A DNA stretch of 64,000 bases. Origin: Serratia surfactantfaciens. GTDB taxonomy: Bacteria; Pseudomonadota; Gammaproteobacteria; Enterobacterales; Enterobacteriaceae. A model generated the notes under the pieces. The model did not search any database, was not told the origin of the DNA, and worked only from the letters and a program-made list of their open reading frames with translations. A program made the position numbers and the translations under genes. Numbering within the stretch: position 1 is the stretch's first letter; each line of letters starts with the position of its first letter. The DNA lies in contig NZ_CP016948.1 of assembly GCF_001642805.2 (NCBI RefSeq), positions 2,356,001 to 2,420,000 of the forward strand, in the 5' to 3' direction. Positions 1 to 8,721 of this stretch are shown here, piece after piece.

Positions 1-1241
1 GGCAACTGGTAGAGATGGCGTTAGCGGTGGGCCGCGGCGATTTCAGCCGCCGCTTTCCCCAGCGTGGACACCAGGATGAAATGGCCTCGCTCGGCGGCGC
101 GTTGAATACCATGTCCGATGAGCTGTCTGCCACCTACAGCGGGCTGGAGCAACGCGTAGCCGAAAAGACCGCCGACCTGCAGCAGAAAAATCAAGTGCTG
201 AGCTTCCTCTATCGCGCCAGCCGCCAGCTGCACGCCAACGAACCGCTATGCAGCCGCCTGACGCCGCTGCTCAACCAACTGCAAACCCTGACGCCGCTGC
301 GCGCCATCCAGGTGCGGCTGTATGAAAACGACAGCCGGGAACCGCTGCTGCAGCTGAGCGGCAACCAGCCGTTGCGGCCGGAGCACTGCCACAACCCGGT
401 GTGCAGCGCCTGCCTGAACGACAGCGATCGCCAGCATCCCGATAACCCGTCGCTGAGCTGGAGCCTGAGCGACAAACTCGGCGACTACGGCGTGATCGTG
501 GCTCAGCATGCGCCGCAACAGCCGCTGAACGATGAGCACCGCCAACTGATCAACACTCTGGTAGAGCAACTGACCAGCGTGCTGGCCATCGAACGCCAGG
601 TCGACCACCAGCAACAGCTGATGCTGATGGAGGAACGGGCGGCGATCGCTCGCGAACTGCACGACTCCATCGCTCAATCGCTCTCTTGCCTGAAAATGCA
701 GATCGCCTGCCTGCAGATGCAGGGCGAAACGCTCTCTTCCGCCAGCCAGGCGCTGGTGCAACAGATGCGCGAAGAGTTGAACGGCGCCTACCGCCAGCTG
801 CGCGAGCTGTTGACCACCTTCCGCCTGCAGCTGACCGAACCGGGCCTGCTGGCGGCGCTGCAATCGACGGTGGCGGAGTTCAATCCCAAACTGGGCCTGA
901 CCATCAACCTCGATTACCAGCTCGGGCCGCGCACGGTGCCCGCCTATCAGGCCATTCATCTGCTGCAGATCGCCCGCGAGGCGCTCAGCAACATCCTTAA
1001 GCACGCCGCCGCCAGCCAGGTGAGCATTCAGGTCATCAATAAACGGGGCGAAGTGACCCTGAGCGTTTGCGACAACGGACGCGGCCTGCCGGCCGAGACG
1101 TCCCGCCCCGACCATTACGGCCTGATCATCATGCGCGATCGCGCCAAGAGCCTGCATGGCCGCTGCGACATTTTACCGCGCAGCGGCGGCGGCACCGAAG
1201 TGCGAGTCAGCTTCACGCCGGATAACCACGCCATCGACTAA
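1..1241 (+). CDS. narX: Nitrate/nitrite sensor histidine kinase NarX (3' part)
   Basis: NarX is the inner-membrane kinase that senses nitrate and nitrite and phosphorylates NarL. The window opens inside the gene, in the HAMP linker; the periplasmic sensor and both membrane helices lie outside. Visible in order: HAMP end and coiled coil (about residues 1-60 of the fragment), a central module with the NarX/NarQ cysteine cluster (CHNPVCSAC, fragment residues 125-133), the HisKA_3 box RELHDSIAQ with the phospho-accepting His at fragment residue 216, and the HATPase domain with [11 protein letters not shown] and DNGRGL. narL follows after 10 bases, so they form one operon. Confidence 0.95.
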   Translation, partial: QLVEMALAVGRGDFSRRFPQRGHQDEMASLGGALNTMSDELSATYSGLEQRVAEKTADLQQKNQVLSFLYRASRQLHANEPLCSRLTPLLNQLQTLTPLRAIQVRLYENDSREPLLQLSGNQPLRPEHCHNPVCSACLNDSDRQHPDNPSLSWSLSDKLGDYGVIVAQHAPQQPLNDEHRQLINTLVEQLTSVLAIERQVDHQQQLMLMEERAAIARELHDSIAQSLSCLKMQIACLQMQGETLSSASQALVQQMREELNGAYRQLRELLTTFRLQLTEPGLLAALQSTVAEFNPKLGLTINLDYQLGPRTVPAYQAIHLLQIAREALSNILKHAAASQVSIQVINKRGEVTLSVCDNGRGLPAETSRPDHYGLIIMRDRAKSLHGRCDILPRSGGGTEVRVSFTPDNHAID

Positions 1242-1251
1242 CGGAGACACC

Positions 1252-1902
1252 ATGACGACAGAAACCGCCGCCACAATTTTACTGATCGACGACCATCCCA
1301 TGCTGCGCAACGGCGTAAAACAGCTGATTGGCATGGACGCTCGCCTGCAGGTTATCGCCGAAGCCGGCAGCGGTGAGCAAGGCGTGGAACTGGCGCAACA
1401 GCACGATCCGGATCTGATCCTGCTCGACCTGAACATGCCCGGCATCAACGGGCTGGAAACGCTGGATCGCCTGCGCCAGACCGACCTGTCAGGGCGCGTC
1501 GTGGTGTTCAGCGTATCCAACCATGAAGACGATGTCGTCAGCGCGCTCAAGCGCGGCGCCGACGGCTATCTGTTGAAAGACATGGAGCCGGAGGAACTGC
1601 TGAAAGCGCTGCATCAGGCGGCGGCCGGGCAGATGGTGCTCAGCGAAACGCTGACGCCGATCCTCGCCGCCAGCCTGCGTGAAAACCGCCCCAGCGCCGA
1701 GCGCGATATTCAGCAGCTGACGCCGCGCGAACGGGATATTCTCAAGCTGATCGCCCAGGGGCTGCCGAACAAGCTGATCGCGCGCCGCCTGACCATCACG
1801 GAAAGCACCGTCAAGGTGCACGTCAAACACCTGCTGAAAAAGATGAAGCTGAAATCCCGCGTCGAGGCCGCCGTGTGGGTGCTGCAGGGTAAAAACGGTT
1901 AA
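1252..1902 (+). CDS. narL: Two-component response regulator NarL
   Basis: NarL is the DNA-binding regulator of nitrate-responsive anaerobic respiration genes, paired with NarX. The 216-residue protein has a receiver domain (acidic pair in LLIDDHPML, phospho-accepting Asp59 in LLDLNMPG, Lys109 in YLLKDM) and a C-terminal LuxR-type helix-turn-helix ([15 protein letters not shown] to [16 protein letters not shown], about residues 152-205). The ATG at 1252 follows a GGAG ribosome-binding site; longer in-frame starts would run into narX. Its stop overlaps the stop of convergent ychO, so there is no room for a terminator between them. Confidence 0.96.
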   Translation: MTTETAATILLIDDHPMLRNGVKQLIGMDARLQVIAEAGSGEQGVELAQQHDPDLILLDLNMPGINGLETLDRLRQTDLSGRVVVFSVSNHEDDVVSALKRGADGYLLKDMEPEELLKALHQAAAGQMVLSETLTPILAASLRENRPSAERDIQQLTPRERDILKLIAQGLPNKLIARRLTITESTVKVHVKHLLKKMKLKSRVEAAVWVLQGKNG

Positions 1903-3410
1903 TCTTCCCCGTACAACGGCCCGGTTTGCGCCGGAATGGGCGGCGGCGTCAGGGTTTGGATCGCCGGCAGGTCCTCGCCATCGCCGGCGCTCGCCGTCAG
2001 CGGCGGCGCCACTTTCAGCTCGATCCAGTTGGACGTCACGCGTTGCTGCTTGTCGTCCTCCAGCGTGACCGACAGCCGGTAACTGTTGGCGGCACCCGGC
2101 GCGTCATCCCACGGCGGCACGATCGCCGTCCAGCCCTGCGGATCGTTGGCGTTGTGCGGCGGCGTCAGGCTCAGCGCCTGCGTATCCCCCTGCCAACTGA
2201 CATGAGAAATCCCGTGCAACGCCTTGATTTCCAGCACCAGCGGCACAGTCTCTCCCGCCTGCAGGTTCCACGGCGGCGTAGCCAAGAACACCTGCAGCGT
2301 CTTGCGCTGACGGAATTCCAGCACCGGCACATTTTTACGCTCGATGGGATCGTAGCGGCTGCCGCGCAACGACTTGGCCTGCGCCACATACTCCGGCGAA
2401 ATCTGCTTCACCAATGGCACCCCGAGCCGATAGCTCAGCGCCAGCTCAACCTGATCCTGGCTTTGGCCGCCCGCGCCAATCTTATGCAACGCCTTCATCG
2501 TCACCAGCGGCACCGGGGTGTAATTGAGCCCCAGCTGCATGGCGCGCGGATCGTTTTGCTTTTTCCCGCTGCCGAACAGATCGACATTATCGCCCAGATA
2601 TTGCTCATAGCTGAGCGAACCGCCGATCTGGCGATAAAACGGCAGATAGCCTTGCGTCGTGATGTCGTAGCCTCGCGCCGGACGGCTGAAGAACACCCCA
2701 TCGCCGGGCTGTTGCGACAACGCCGACAGCGGGTAGTAATAGTTGGTGGAGAAACGCAGATAGTCTCCCCAGGCCTCCGCGCCGATGCTGCCGCGATTGC
2801 GCTGCCGGGCGAAATCGCTGTCGAGCGCGGTGTTGTAACCCAGCAGCCAATCGCCGGCGATCCAGCGCTGCCCCAGTGCAAAATTGCCCAGCGCCCCGGC
2901 GCTTTGCTGCAGCCAGCCGATCTGGCTGTAGGTCAATAGCCCGTCGACGTCGTACAGCGGGCTGAATAGCTGGCCATTGCTGCCGGTAAAGTCGCCCTCA
3001 CCGGTCATCTTCAGCGACAGCCTGGCGGTCCCCAGCGGAGACAGCAGCTCCTGCGCCTGTTGCTGCAGCGCGCCGGTCGCCTGGCCCAGCAAATAATCCT
3101 CAGCGCGGCTGCGCATCTGCTGACGAGACACATTGTTCAACTCTTGTTCACCGAGCTGCTTGGCCATCTCGGCCCACTGCTTTTCGCGCGCCGCGTCGTC
3201 GGGCGCACCGCCCAGCTCGGGCAAATTCGCGGCAGGATCCGCGGCGGTCTGTTCGGAAGGGATCACGCTGTCCGGCGCCGGTGGGGACTCGGCGCACGCG
3301 GGCGCCGCTCCGGCCAGCCACATCAGCGGCCCGGCCAGCCACGCCGTCTGACGCCGGCGCCAGAATCGTTTTTTGGTCTTGTTGAGTACTGCCTGAATGA
3401 CGTCGTTCAT
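1899..3410 (-). CDS. ychO: YchO-like inverse autotransporter / invasin-type outer membrane protein
   Basis: A 503-residue secreted protein with a basic start, a hydrophobic signal peptide ending near the AxACAES region, a helical low-complexity stretch, then an aromatic-rich beta-barrel domain of the intimin/invasin type (repeated alternating strands such as [12 protein letters not shown] and [13 protein letters not shown]) and a C-terminal Ig-like domain. The family sits in the outer membrane; E. coli YchO is linked to adhesion and motility, but its ligand is unknown. E. coli also has this gene convergent to narL. The ATG at 3410 was chosen because it directly starts the signal peptide; an AGGAGG lies about 14 bases upstream. 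An in-frame extension upstream lacks signal features. Confidence 0.85.
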   Translation of the reverse strand: MNDVIQAVLNKTKKRFWRRRQTAWLAGPLMWLAGAAPACAESPPAPDSVIPSEQTAADPAANLPELGGAPDDAAREKQWAEMAKQLGEQELNNVSRQQMRSRAEDYLLGQATGALQQQAQELLSPLGTARLSLKMTGEGDFTGSNGQLFSPLYDVDGLLTYSQIGWLQQSAGALGNFALGQRWIAGDWLLGYNTALDSDFARQRNRGSIGAEAWGDYLRFSTNYYYPLSALSQQPGDGVFFSRPARGYDITTQGYLPFYRQIGGSLSYEQYLGDNVDLFGSGKKQNDPRAMQLGLNYTPVPLVTMKALHKIGAGGQSQDQVELALSYRLGVPLVKQISPEYVAQAKSLRGSRYDPIERKNVPVLEFRQRKTLQVFLATPPWNLQAGETVPLVLEIKALHGISHVSWQGDTQALSLTPPHNANDPQGWTAIVPPWDDAPGAANSYRLSVTLEDDKQQRVTSNWIELKVAPPLTASAGDGEDLPAIQTLTPPPIPAQTGPLYGED

Positions 3411-3836
3411 GACACCGTTAGCTCCCTCCTTCCTGGAGCACGCCAACCCACTGCTGCGCCGCCGCCTTCCCGCGACAGTTCTGAAAAACCTCACGCCCCG
3501 ACCAGGCGGGTGCGCCTCTACCCTAAAGCCTAACGGCTTGACGAGAAGAAACAATAGGATAAACCCCTAATCCCTCTTTTGTGACGACGTCACATTATGC
3601 GGTTTACCCTTTCATTTCAGCCATCGGGTGAATTCACGCCATTTTAGCGCCGATTTTGCCGATAAAAAGTACGCCAGCCTTTGCGCGCCGCCGCGCATGG
3701 CGTTGCACTGCCATGTAATCAGCACAGTGCCGATGCGTGCTATCGCGCGTTCCCCGCAGGCAGCCGCGTTTCACTCCGATGAAATCAGCATTTTGCCGTT
3801 ATTTTAAACGCCTGTTTTACGGTTGGCGGAGTCCTG
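3411..3836. other. Intergenic region between divergent ychO and prepilin peptidase
   Basis: This 426-base stretch separates two divergent genes and must hold their promoters. I see no convincing gene in it. The most visible element is a 15-base palindrome at 3580-3594. The stretch also carries poly-T/AT-rich segments around 3597-3665 and an AT-rich segment directly before the plus-strand gene. Confidence 0.5.
3580..3594. promoter_or_regulatory. 15-base palindrome TGTGACG-A-CGTCACA, possible operator
   Basis: Seven-base perfect arms around a single A. The outer TGTGA/TCACA halves look like a CRP site, but the spacing is 5 instead of the usual 6 bases, so CRP binding is doubtful. It lies 170 bases upstream of the ychO start and 243 bases upstream of the prepilin peptidase start. 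Confidence 0.3.
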
Positions 3837-4505
3837 ATGTTAATTTCTCTACTGTGGCACGCGCTGTTTTTCACCGCGCTGCTGGCGGCAGGCCTGGGCG
3901 CCTTCGCACTCATCACCCGGCTGGAGCGAACGGTAGCCACACGCGCCACCCCGCCGACATTACGTCGCCGCAGCCTGCTGTTGACGGCCCTGGGTTTGAC
4001 TGTGGCGGCGCTGCCTTTCGAGCTGCCGGCGGCGCAGCGGTTATGGTTGCCGGCGGCGGCGGCGCTGCTGATCGCCCTGGCGTGGCTGGACTGGCGTCAT
4101 CGCTGGTTGCCGGACCGACTGACTCAGCCGCTGCTGTGGGGTGGGCTGCTGTGCAACCTGGACGCTCGCTGGGCGCCACTGGACGACGCGGTTATCGGCG
4201 GCGCCGCCGGTTACGGGGCACTGTGGCTGCTCAACGCGCTCTATCGGCTGGTGCGGGGGCGTAACGGCATTGGCCAGGGCGATTTCAAGCTGCTGGCGGC
4301 ACTGGGCGCCTGGCTCGGCTGGACGGCATTGCCGCTGCTGGTCTGTCTGGCGGCAGTATTCGGACTCGGCGCGGCATTGGCGCACGGCCTGCACAACCGC
4401 CGCGCCTGGCGCGCACCGCAACCTTTCGGCATCGCCCTGGCGGCCGCCGGCTGGCTGTTGCTGATGATGAACGCCGACCAAAATATGCCGGCGTTGTTCG
4501 GTTAG
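3837..4505 (+). CDS. Short A24-family prepilin peptidase, GspO/HofD-like
   Basis: An integral-membrane aspartic protease predicted to cleave leader peptides of type IV pilin-like or type II secretion pseudopilins. The 222-residue protein has multiple hydrophobic helices and both catalytic aspartate motifs: LAWLDWRHRWLPD (about residues 79-91) and GIGQGDFKLLAALG (about 143-156). It lacks the N-terminal zinc-binding cysteine tetrad and methyltransferase region of full-length PilD enzymes, as E. coli GspO also does. ATG 3837 starts directly with a membrane helix and has GGAG 5-6 bases upstream. No pilin or secretion genes are nearby. Its end overlaps the end of the convergent beta-helix gene by 4 bases. 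Confidence 0.85.
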   Translation: MLISLLWHALFFTALLAAGLGAFALITRLERTVATRATPPTLRRRSLLLTALGLTVAALPFELPAAQRLWLPAAAALLIALAWLDWRHRWLPDRLTQPLLWGGLLCNLDARWAPLDDAVIGGAAGYGALWLLNALYRLVRGRNGIGQGDFKLLAALGAWLGWTALPLLVCLAAVFGLGAALAHGLHNRRAWRAPQPFGIALAAAGWLLLMMNADQNMPALFG

Positions 4506-6112
4506 TTCTTCAGCGCGTCGATCAGTCGATTGAGCACGCCGGCCACTTCCGCCGTGCTGGCCGTTGTCGGATTGGCCAGGGGCTGGATCGCCGCGAGCCT
4601 GGTCGTGGAGAGCACCTCATCGCTGCGGATTTCCAGCGCATCGGATGGCGGTGCGTTTAACGATCCGCCATCCGGTCGCCAATAGCTGCCTCGCGTAGTC
4701 TGCACCTGATAGCTGCCAAAACCAAAGTCCTTCTCGACGCGGTAATATATTTCGCAGCTCAGCGGCCCGGTGCGCCGCAGCATAAAAGCGCCTTTCGCGC
4801 TATAGCTGCCTTTATTGACGACAAAGGCGGCGGCCTGCGAAGACAGATCGAACGTGATATACAAATCGCACGCCAGCACTTTGGTGCTTACTCCCTGTTG
4901 CAGAGTAATGTGCGTTGTGGGTTGCCGATCCGGCGCAGTCAGGGTGCCTAAAAAAGTCCACGATTGCTGTTTCGAGATATTGCGTGGCAGATGATTGCTG
5001 GTGGCGGAAGGCGCTATCCCCCGCCCCCCCAAACTGTTCATCACCTCAACTCCGCTCAAAAATGACGTGACGTCGACGGTGCTTTTGCCGGCTACCGCTA
5101 CGCCGCCGTTGTATACGTTGCTGAACGTCACCTCGGTATTGTTGTTGCAGGCGGCGATCGCCACCGGGAAGGGAGTCGTCGAACCGCTGTAAAGACTCAA
5201 CTGGCCGATATCCCAACGGGATTCGTTGATGAATCGGCACAACACGCCGCCGCTCTCCACGTTCTGCGCGTCCTGGATATTGATATTGCCTATTGTGCCT
5301 TGGGCAAAGTTGGTGGACAGCACGCTGACATTGGCGGCGCGCTGCGTGTTGCGGTTCTCGCAGCCCAATGAATTAATAGTGCCGTTAAAATCTTTGAAAT
5401 AGTAGATATCGCCGATGCAGTCATCCGCAGCCAACGAGCCGACAGTAGAGTAAAACCCTGAGATTCTGAACGCAGTACCCTTGGCACGCGCAGCATAAAG
5501 GCCATCGATAAAGTTGGTGGTGCCGGACTTGTCCATCCACAACACCCCATCGCCCGGGCGACTGGCGTTAGCCTCCATCTGCACATTCACCAGCCAGTTA
5601 ATGAACATGTCGCCCGAGACAAACAGCGAATAACCGCCGACGTTGGTGTAGATATCACGGATATCGAACTTCGTCATATTGCGATCGCTAAACCATACGC
5701 CGTGGGTGTCGTCTACGCCGGTATCATCCCGCAGCGTCAAGCCGTGCAGCGTCAGATTGGCGAATCCTTTCACTACGATTACCGCTTTCTTCGTTTCACC
5801 CTGTTCATTGGTGTAACTGCTGTCCGCGGTCTTGACGATTTTGGTCGCTCGCCCCAATCCGACCACCCGCAAACCGATGCCGCCGTAGATGTCCGTTGTC
5901 GTCTGAATGAGTACATGTCCAGCGACCGTATATACCCGTTTCCCCAGAGACAGTGTACCGCCTGCTTGCAACGCCGCCTCCGCCGCTTTGTTGATCGCCG
6001 GCCCCCAGTTGCTTCCGTCGCTGTCCTGATAAAACTGTTCCGGCGTCACAACCTCACCGGTGGCGAGCAAGGTTGCTGCGCGCTGTACTGGAACGTTTTC
6101 GTTATTGTCCAT
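4502..6112 (-). CDS. Orphan right-handed beta-helix (tailspike / pectate-lyase-3-like) protein
   Basis: A 536-residue protein without a signal peptide. After a short N-terminal linker, about residues 30-75 (NWGPAINKAAEAAL, GGTLSLGKRVYTVAGHVLIQT) look like the start of a pectate-lyase-3 / phage-tailspike fold, followed by long runs of short Asn/Gly-rich beta repeats (residues 110-350) typical of a parallel beta-helix, and a beta-rich C-terminal domain. Such folds bind or cleave polysaccharide, or form tail fibres; the actual substrate is unknown. AGGAG six bases before ATG 6112 supports the start. No phage structural genes adjoin. I would not assign an enzyme activity. Confidence 0.6.
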   Translation of the reverse strand: MDNNENVPVQRAATLLATGEVVTPEQFYQDSDGSNWGPAINKAAEAALQAGGTLSLGKRVYTVAGHVLIQTTTDIYGGIGLRVVGLGRATKIVKTADSSYTNEQGETKKAVIVVKGFANLTLHGLTLRDDTGVDDTHGVWFSDRNMTKFDIRDIYTNVGGYSLFVSGDMFINWLVNVQMEANASRPGDGVLWMDKSGTTNFIDGLYAARAKGTAFRISGFYSTVGSLAADDCIGDIYYFKDFNGTINSLGCENRNTQRAANVSVLSTNFAQGTIGNINIQDAQNVESGGVLCRFINESRWDIGQLSLYSGSTTPFPVAIAACNNNTEVTFSNVYNGGVAVAGKSTVDVTSFLSGVEVMNSLGGRGIAPSATSNHLPRNISKQQSWTFLGTLTAPDRQPTTHITLQQGVSTKVLACDLYITFDLSSQAAAFVVNKGSYSAKGAFMLRRTGPLSCEIYYRVEKDFGFGSYQVQTTRGSYWRPDGGSLNAPPSDALEIRSDEVLSTTRLAAIQPLANPTTASTAEVAGVLNRLIDALKN

Positions 6113-6154
6113 AATATCTCCTGACGTGATGTGTTCGCATCATTGCGAACGACC

Positions 6155-6190
6155 GCGCTGAAAGGCGTAAATAACGCCACCTTTCAGCGC
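6155..6190. repeat. Strong hairpin, 11-bp perfect inverted repeat
   Basis: Arms at 6155-6165 (GCGCTGAAAGG) and 6180-6190 are perfect inverted copies around a 14-base loop that can itself pair CGT with ACG. It lies 150 bases after the stop of the downstream binding-protein gene and 43 bases before the start of the beta-helix gene, both read on the minus strand. No T-run follows on the minus strand, so it is either a Rho-independent-like processing hairpin or a leader element of the beta-helix mRNA. Confidence 0.55.
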
Positions 6191-6342
6191 CAATCTATCA
6201 CCGCCACATGAGCACGTTATGAAATTTCATTTTATTTCACCTTGATACAACATCTCGCGTTTCGCGGTTGCAACAGCACGCGATTTCACACGCTGTCGGC
6301 CTTTGGCGCGCCAGAAGCCCGGCCAGGCGCGCAGCGCGGTCG

Positions 6343-7917
6343 CTACTTACTCACCCGGTCCAGATACAGCATGCTGTTGGCGATATCCACCCGAGCATCT
6401 TGAACGTTGTTGCGTAATGCCACCAGCGTTTGCCCCTGCAGCGCCACAACATAGGGCGAACTGGCCTGCAGTTCCCGCTGCAGCGTAACGTAGCGTGCGC
6501 TGCGCGCGGCGTTGTCGCCCTCCGCGGCCGCCGCGCGCGTTTCCGCGCTGATGGCGGGTATGCGCCATTGGGTGCGCCAGGCCAGGGTTTTCGGCCCGTC
6601 GGCCACGTTATAAGCAAATGCGCTGGCGTTGGTGTTCGGATCCAGGTAGTCGGCGCCCCAATAGGTGAATATCGCCTGAAAATCGCGACCGCGCATCTTG
6701 CCCCACAGATCGCTTTCCACCACCGGATGGATATCCAACCGCAGCCCGGCCTGCGCAAAACTGGCCTGCAGCGCCTGGGCGATATCGGTATACGGCGGCT
6801 GATTGATGACGATTAGGTCGATGCGCGTGCCTTCAGCGATGCCGGCATCGCGCAGGATCTGTTTGGCTTTATCCACGTCGAGCTTAAACGGCCGATCGTT
6901 GAGCGCACCGTCCAATCCTTGCGGCAAGAAGGCCTGATGCACCCGGTATTGCCCTTTCAGCAACCGCTCGGCGATGCTCTGATAGTCCACCAGCCAGCGT
7001 GCCGCCTGCCACAACGCCGGATTGCCCAGCGCCGGGTTGTCTTTGTTGCCGGTGTTGAAACCAAGATAATACACCCGGGGCGCATCGGCCTGCTCGATGC
7101 GCACACCCGGCGCCTTGCGCAGCGAGTCGAATTGGTCGGCGCCCAGATCGTAGGCCACGTCGGCATCCCCCTTCAGCAACAGCAGGCGGCGGGTGCCGGC
7201 GTCGCTGACATTCTTGAACAGCACCGTTTTCAGCCGAGCCGGCGACGGCGCATAGTCGTTGCGGCCAAACAGCAGCGCCTCGTGCGGCACATAGTTATTC
7301 ACCCGATACGGGCCGCCGCCGGCGGAATGGCTGCGCAGCCAGGCGTTGCCGTAATCCCCCTGCTGCGCATGCTCATTCAGCAGCTTCTCATCCACAATCG
7401 AAGCCACATTCGCCGTCAGCAGACGCAGCGCCAGCTCACTGCCGATATTGGCCGGCCAGCTGAGCTGCACCTGGTCATCCCCGATCTTCTTCAGCTGCTG
7501 TTCAACGTTATCCGGCGTCCAACCAAACTCGGCGAGAATAAACGACGGCGCCTTGTTCAGCTTCACCGCACGCACCAGTGAGAAAATCACGTCCTCAGGC
7601 CGTAACGGATTACCGGAGGCAAAGCGTTGCTGCGGTTTCAGGGTAAAAGTCAGGCTGCGGCCATCGGCGCCCGCTTGCCAACTGCCTGCGGCGTCCGGCG
7701 CCAGCTTTTGCGGCGCGGCGCGATCCGGCGCCACCAGGCGCTGATAGAGGTTGACCAAATTGGCCGAGCTGACGGTTTCAAAACTCTCCGCCGGATCGAG
7801 GCTGATAATGCCCTCCAGCGAACTGACCACCACCAGGGTGTCTTGCGGGGTGGCGGCCTGCGCACCGAAAGCGGCCGCCAGCGCACCATACAACAAAGTT
7901 GGAATTAACCGTTTCAT
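6343..7917 (-). CDS. Peptide-type ABC transporter periplasmic binding protein (second copy)
   Basis: A 524-residue SBP_bac_5 (DppA/OppA-class) receptor, last gene of the transporter operon. It has a Sec signal peptide (MKRLIPTLLYGALAAAFGAQA), then landmarks of the family: LTFTLKPQQRFASGNPLRPEDVIFSL in the first half, HSAGGGPYRVNNY in the centre, and a DYLDPNTNASAFAYN segment near the C-terminus. It is clearly paralogous to the receptor at 11471-13039, which shares all these motifs. ATG 7917 was chosen because it begins the signal peptide; the upstream in-frame ATG adds seven unlikely residues. The ligand is not deducible. It lies 132 bases after the ATPase gene, so it may also have its own promoter. 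Confidence 0.85.
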   Translation of the reverse strand: MKRLIPTLLYGALAAAFGAQAATPQDTLVVVSSLEGIISLDPAESFETVSSANLVNLYQRLVAPDRAAPQKLAPDAAGSWQAGADGRSLTFTLKPQQRFASGNPLRPEDVIFSLVRAVKLNKAPSFILAEFGWTPDNVEQQLKKIGDDQVQLSWPANIGSELALRLLTANVASIVDEKLLNEHAQQGDYGNAWLRSHSAGGGPYRVNNYVPHEALLFGRNDYAPSPARLKTVLFKNVSDAGTRRLLLLKGDADVAYDLGADQFDSLRKAPGVRIEQADAPRVYYLGFNTGNKDNPALGNPALWQAARWLVDYQSIAERLLKGQYRVHQAFLPQGLDGALNDRPFKLDVDKAKQILRDAGIAEGTRIDLIVINQPPYTDIAQALQASFAQAGLRLDIHPVVESDLWGKMRGRDFQAIFTYWGADYLDPNTNASAFAYNVADGPKTLAWRTQWRIPAISAETRAAAAEGDNAARSARYVTLQRELQASSPYVVALQGQTLVALRNNVQDARVDIANSMLYLDRVSK

Positions 7918-8049
7918 CGATACACTCTCCACAATCACGCGGTTGCGTTGTTTTTCGAGTGTATGGGGTAAGAATTAACAGAAGAACGACGATAAATTGC
8001 TTTATTTATTACCAAGATGGATATGCCCGCCGCGTTGGCGGGCACAGGT

Positions 8050-8721
8050 TTAAATGATGATGCGACCGTGCGCCATCGCTACCGCGCGATCGCACATGTG
8101 GTCGATGACGTCCGCATCGTGGCTGACCAGCACCATGGTCAGATCGCCCGCCTGCTTCAGCTCGTTGAGCAGATTGAGGATCTCCGCCTGTACCGACATA
8201 TCCAGCGCCGAGGTCGGCTCATCCAGCAGCAGCAGCTTCGGCCGCAACAGCAGCGCGCGCACGATCGCCACGCGCTGGCGCTGGCCACCCGACAGCTGAT
8301 GCGGATAGCGATCCAGCAGGCGCGGATCCAACCCGACCTGGCGAAATCCCGCGCTGATCTTGCGTTCGATATCGCTTTCCTGCAGCAGTTTTAGCGGCTC
8401 CGACAACGTGCGCAGCAGCCGGTGTTTGGGGTGCAGCGAAGCATAGGGATCCTGAAACACCATCTGCACTTCGCGCCGCAGTGGGCCGGTAAACGCCTGG
8501 CCCGGTTGCAGCCGCCGCCCCAACAGCTCAAAGCCGCCGCGCCAGCTGTCGTTCAGCCCGGCCAACACCCACAGCAACGAGGACTTGCCGCAGCCGGAAG
8601 GCCCCACCAGCCCGAAACACTCGCCCGGTTCGATGCGCAGGTTAACGTCATGCACCACGGTGCGCAGTTCGTATCCCTGACGATGGCTGACGCTCAGGTT
8701 ATCCAGTGCAATCACGCTCAT
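8050..8721 (-). CDS. Peptide-type ABC transporter ATP-binding protein (DppF-like, short)
   Basis: A 223-residue cytoplasmic ATPase that energises the permeases encoded upstream. Walker A GPSGCGKSS is near residue 41, Q-loop VFQDPYASLHP follows, the signature is LSGGQRQRVAIVRAL, and Walker [13 protein letters not shown] precedes the switch His in VSHDADV. At 223 residues it is about 100 shorter than DppF/OppF and ends right after the H-loop region, so the C-terminal oligo_HPY extension of that class is missing. ATG 8721 overlaps the stop of the preceding gene as ATGA, indicating translational coupling; upstream in-frame ATG at 8799 lies deep inside that gene. Confidence 0.9.
   Translation of the reverse strand: MSVIALDNLSVSHRQGYELRTVVHDVNLRIEPGECFGLVGPSGCGKSSLLWVLAGLNDSWRGGFELLGRRLQPGQAFTGPLRREVQMVFQDPYASLHPKHRLLRTLSEPLKLLQESDIERKISAGFRQVGLDPRLLDRYPHQLSGGQRQRVAIVRALLLRPKLLLLDEPTSALDMSVQAEILNLLNELKQAGDLTMVLVSHDADVIDHMCDRAVAMAHGRIII

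Noticed and set aside
1926..2939. A 337-codon frame antisense to ychO
   Set aside because: Arg-rich shadow with no domain; ychO is well supported.
3580..3594. A CRP site upstream of ychO
   Set aside because: The TGTGA/TCACA halves are spaced by 5 bases, not 6; kept only as an unassigned palindrome.
4502..6112. A prophage remnant around the beta-helix gene
   Set aside because: No integrase, capsid, tail or lysis genes and no attachment repeats nearby; only the tailspike-like fold suggests phage origin.
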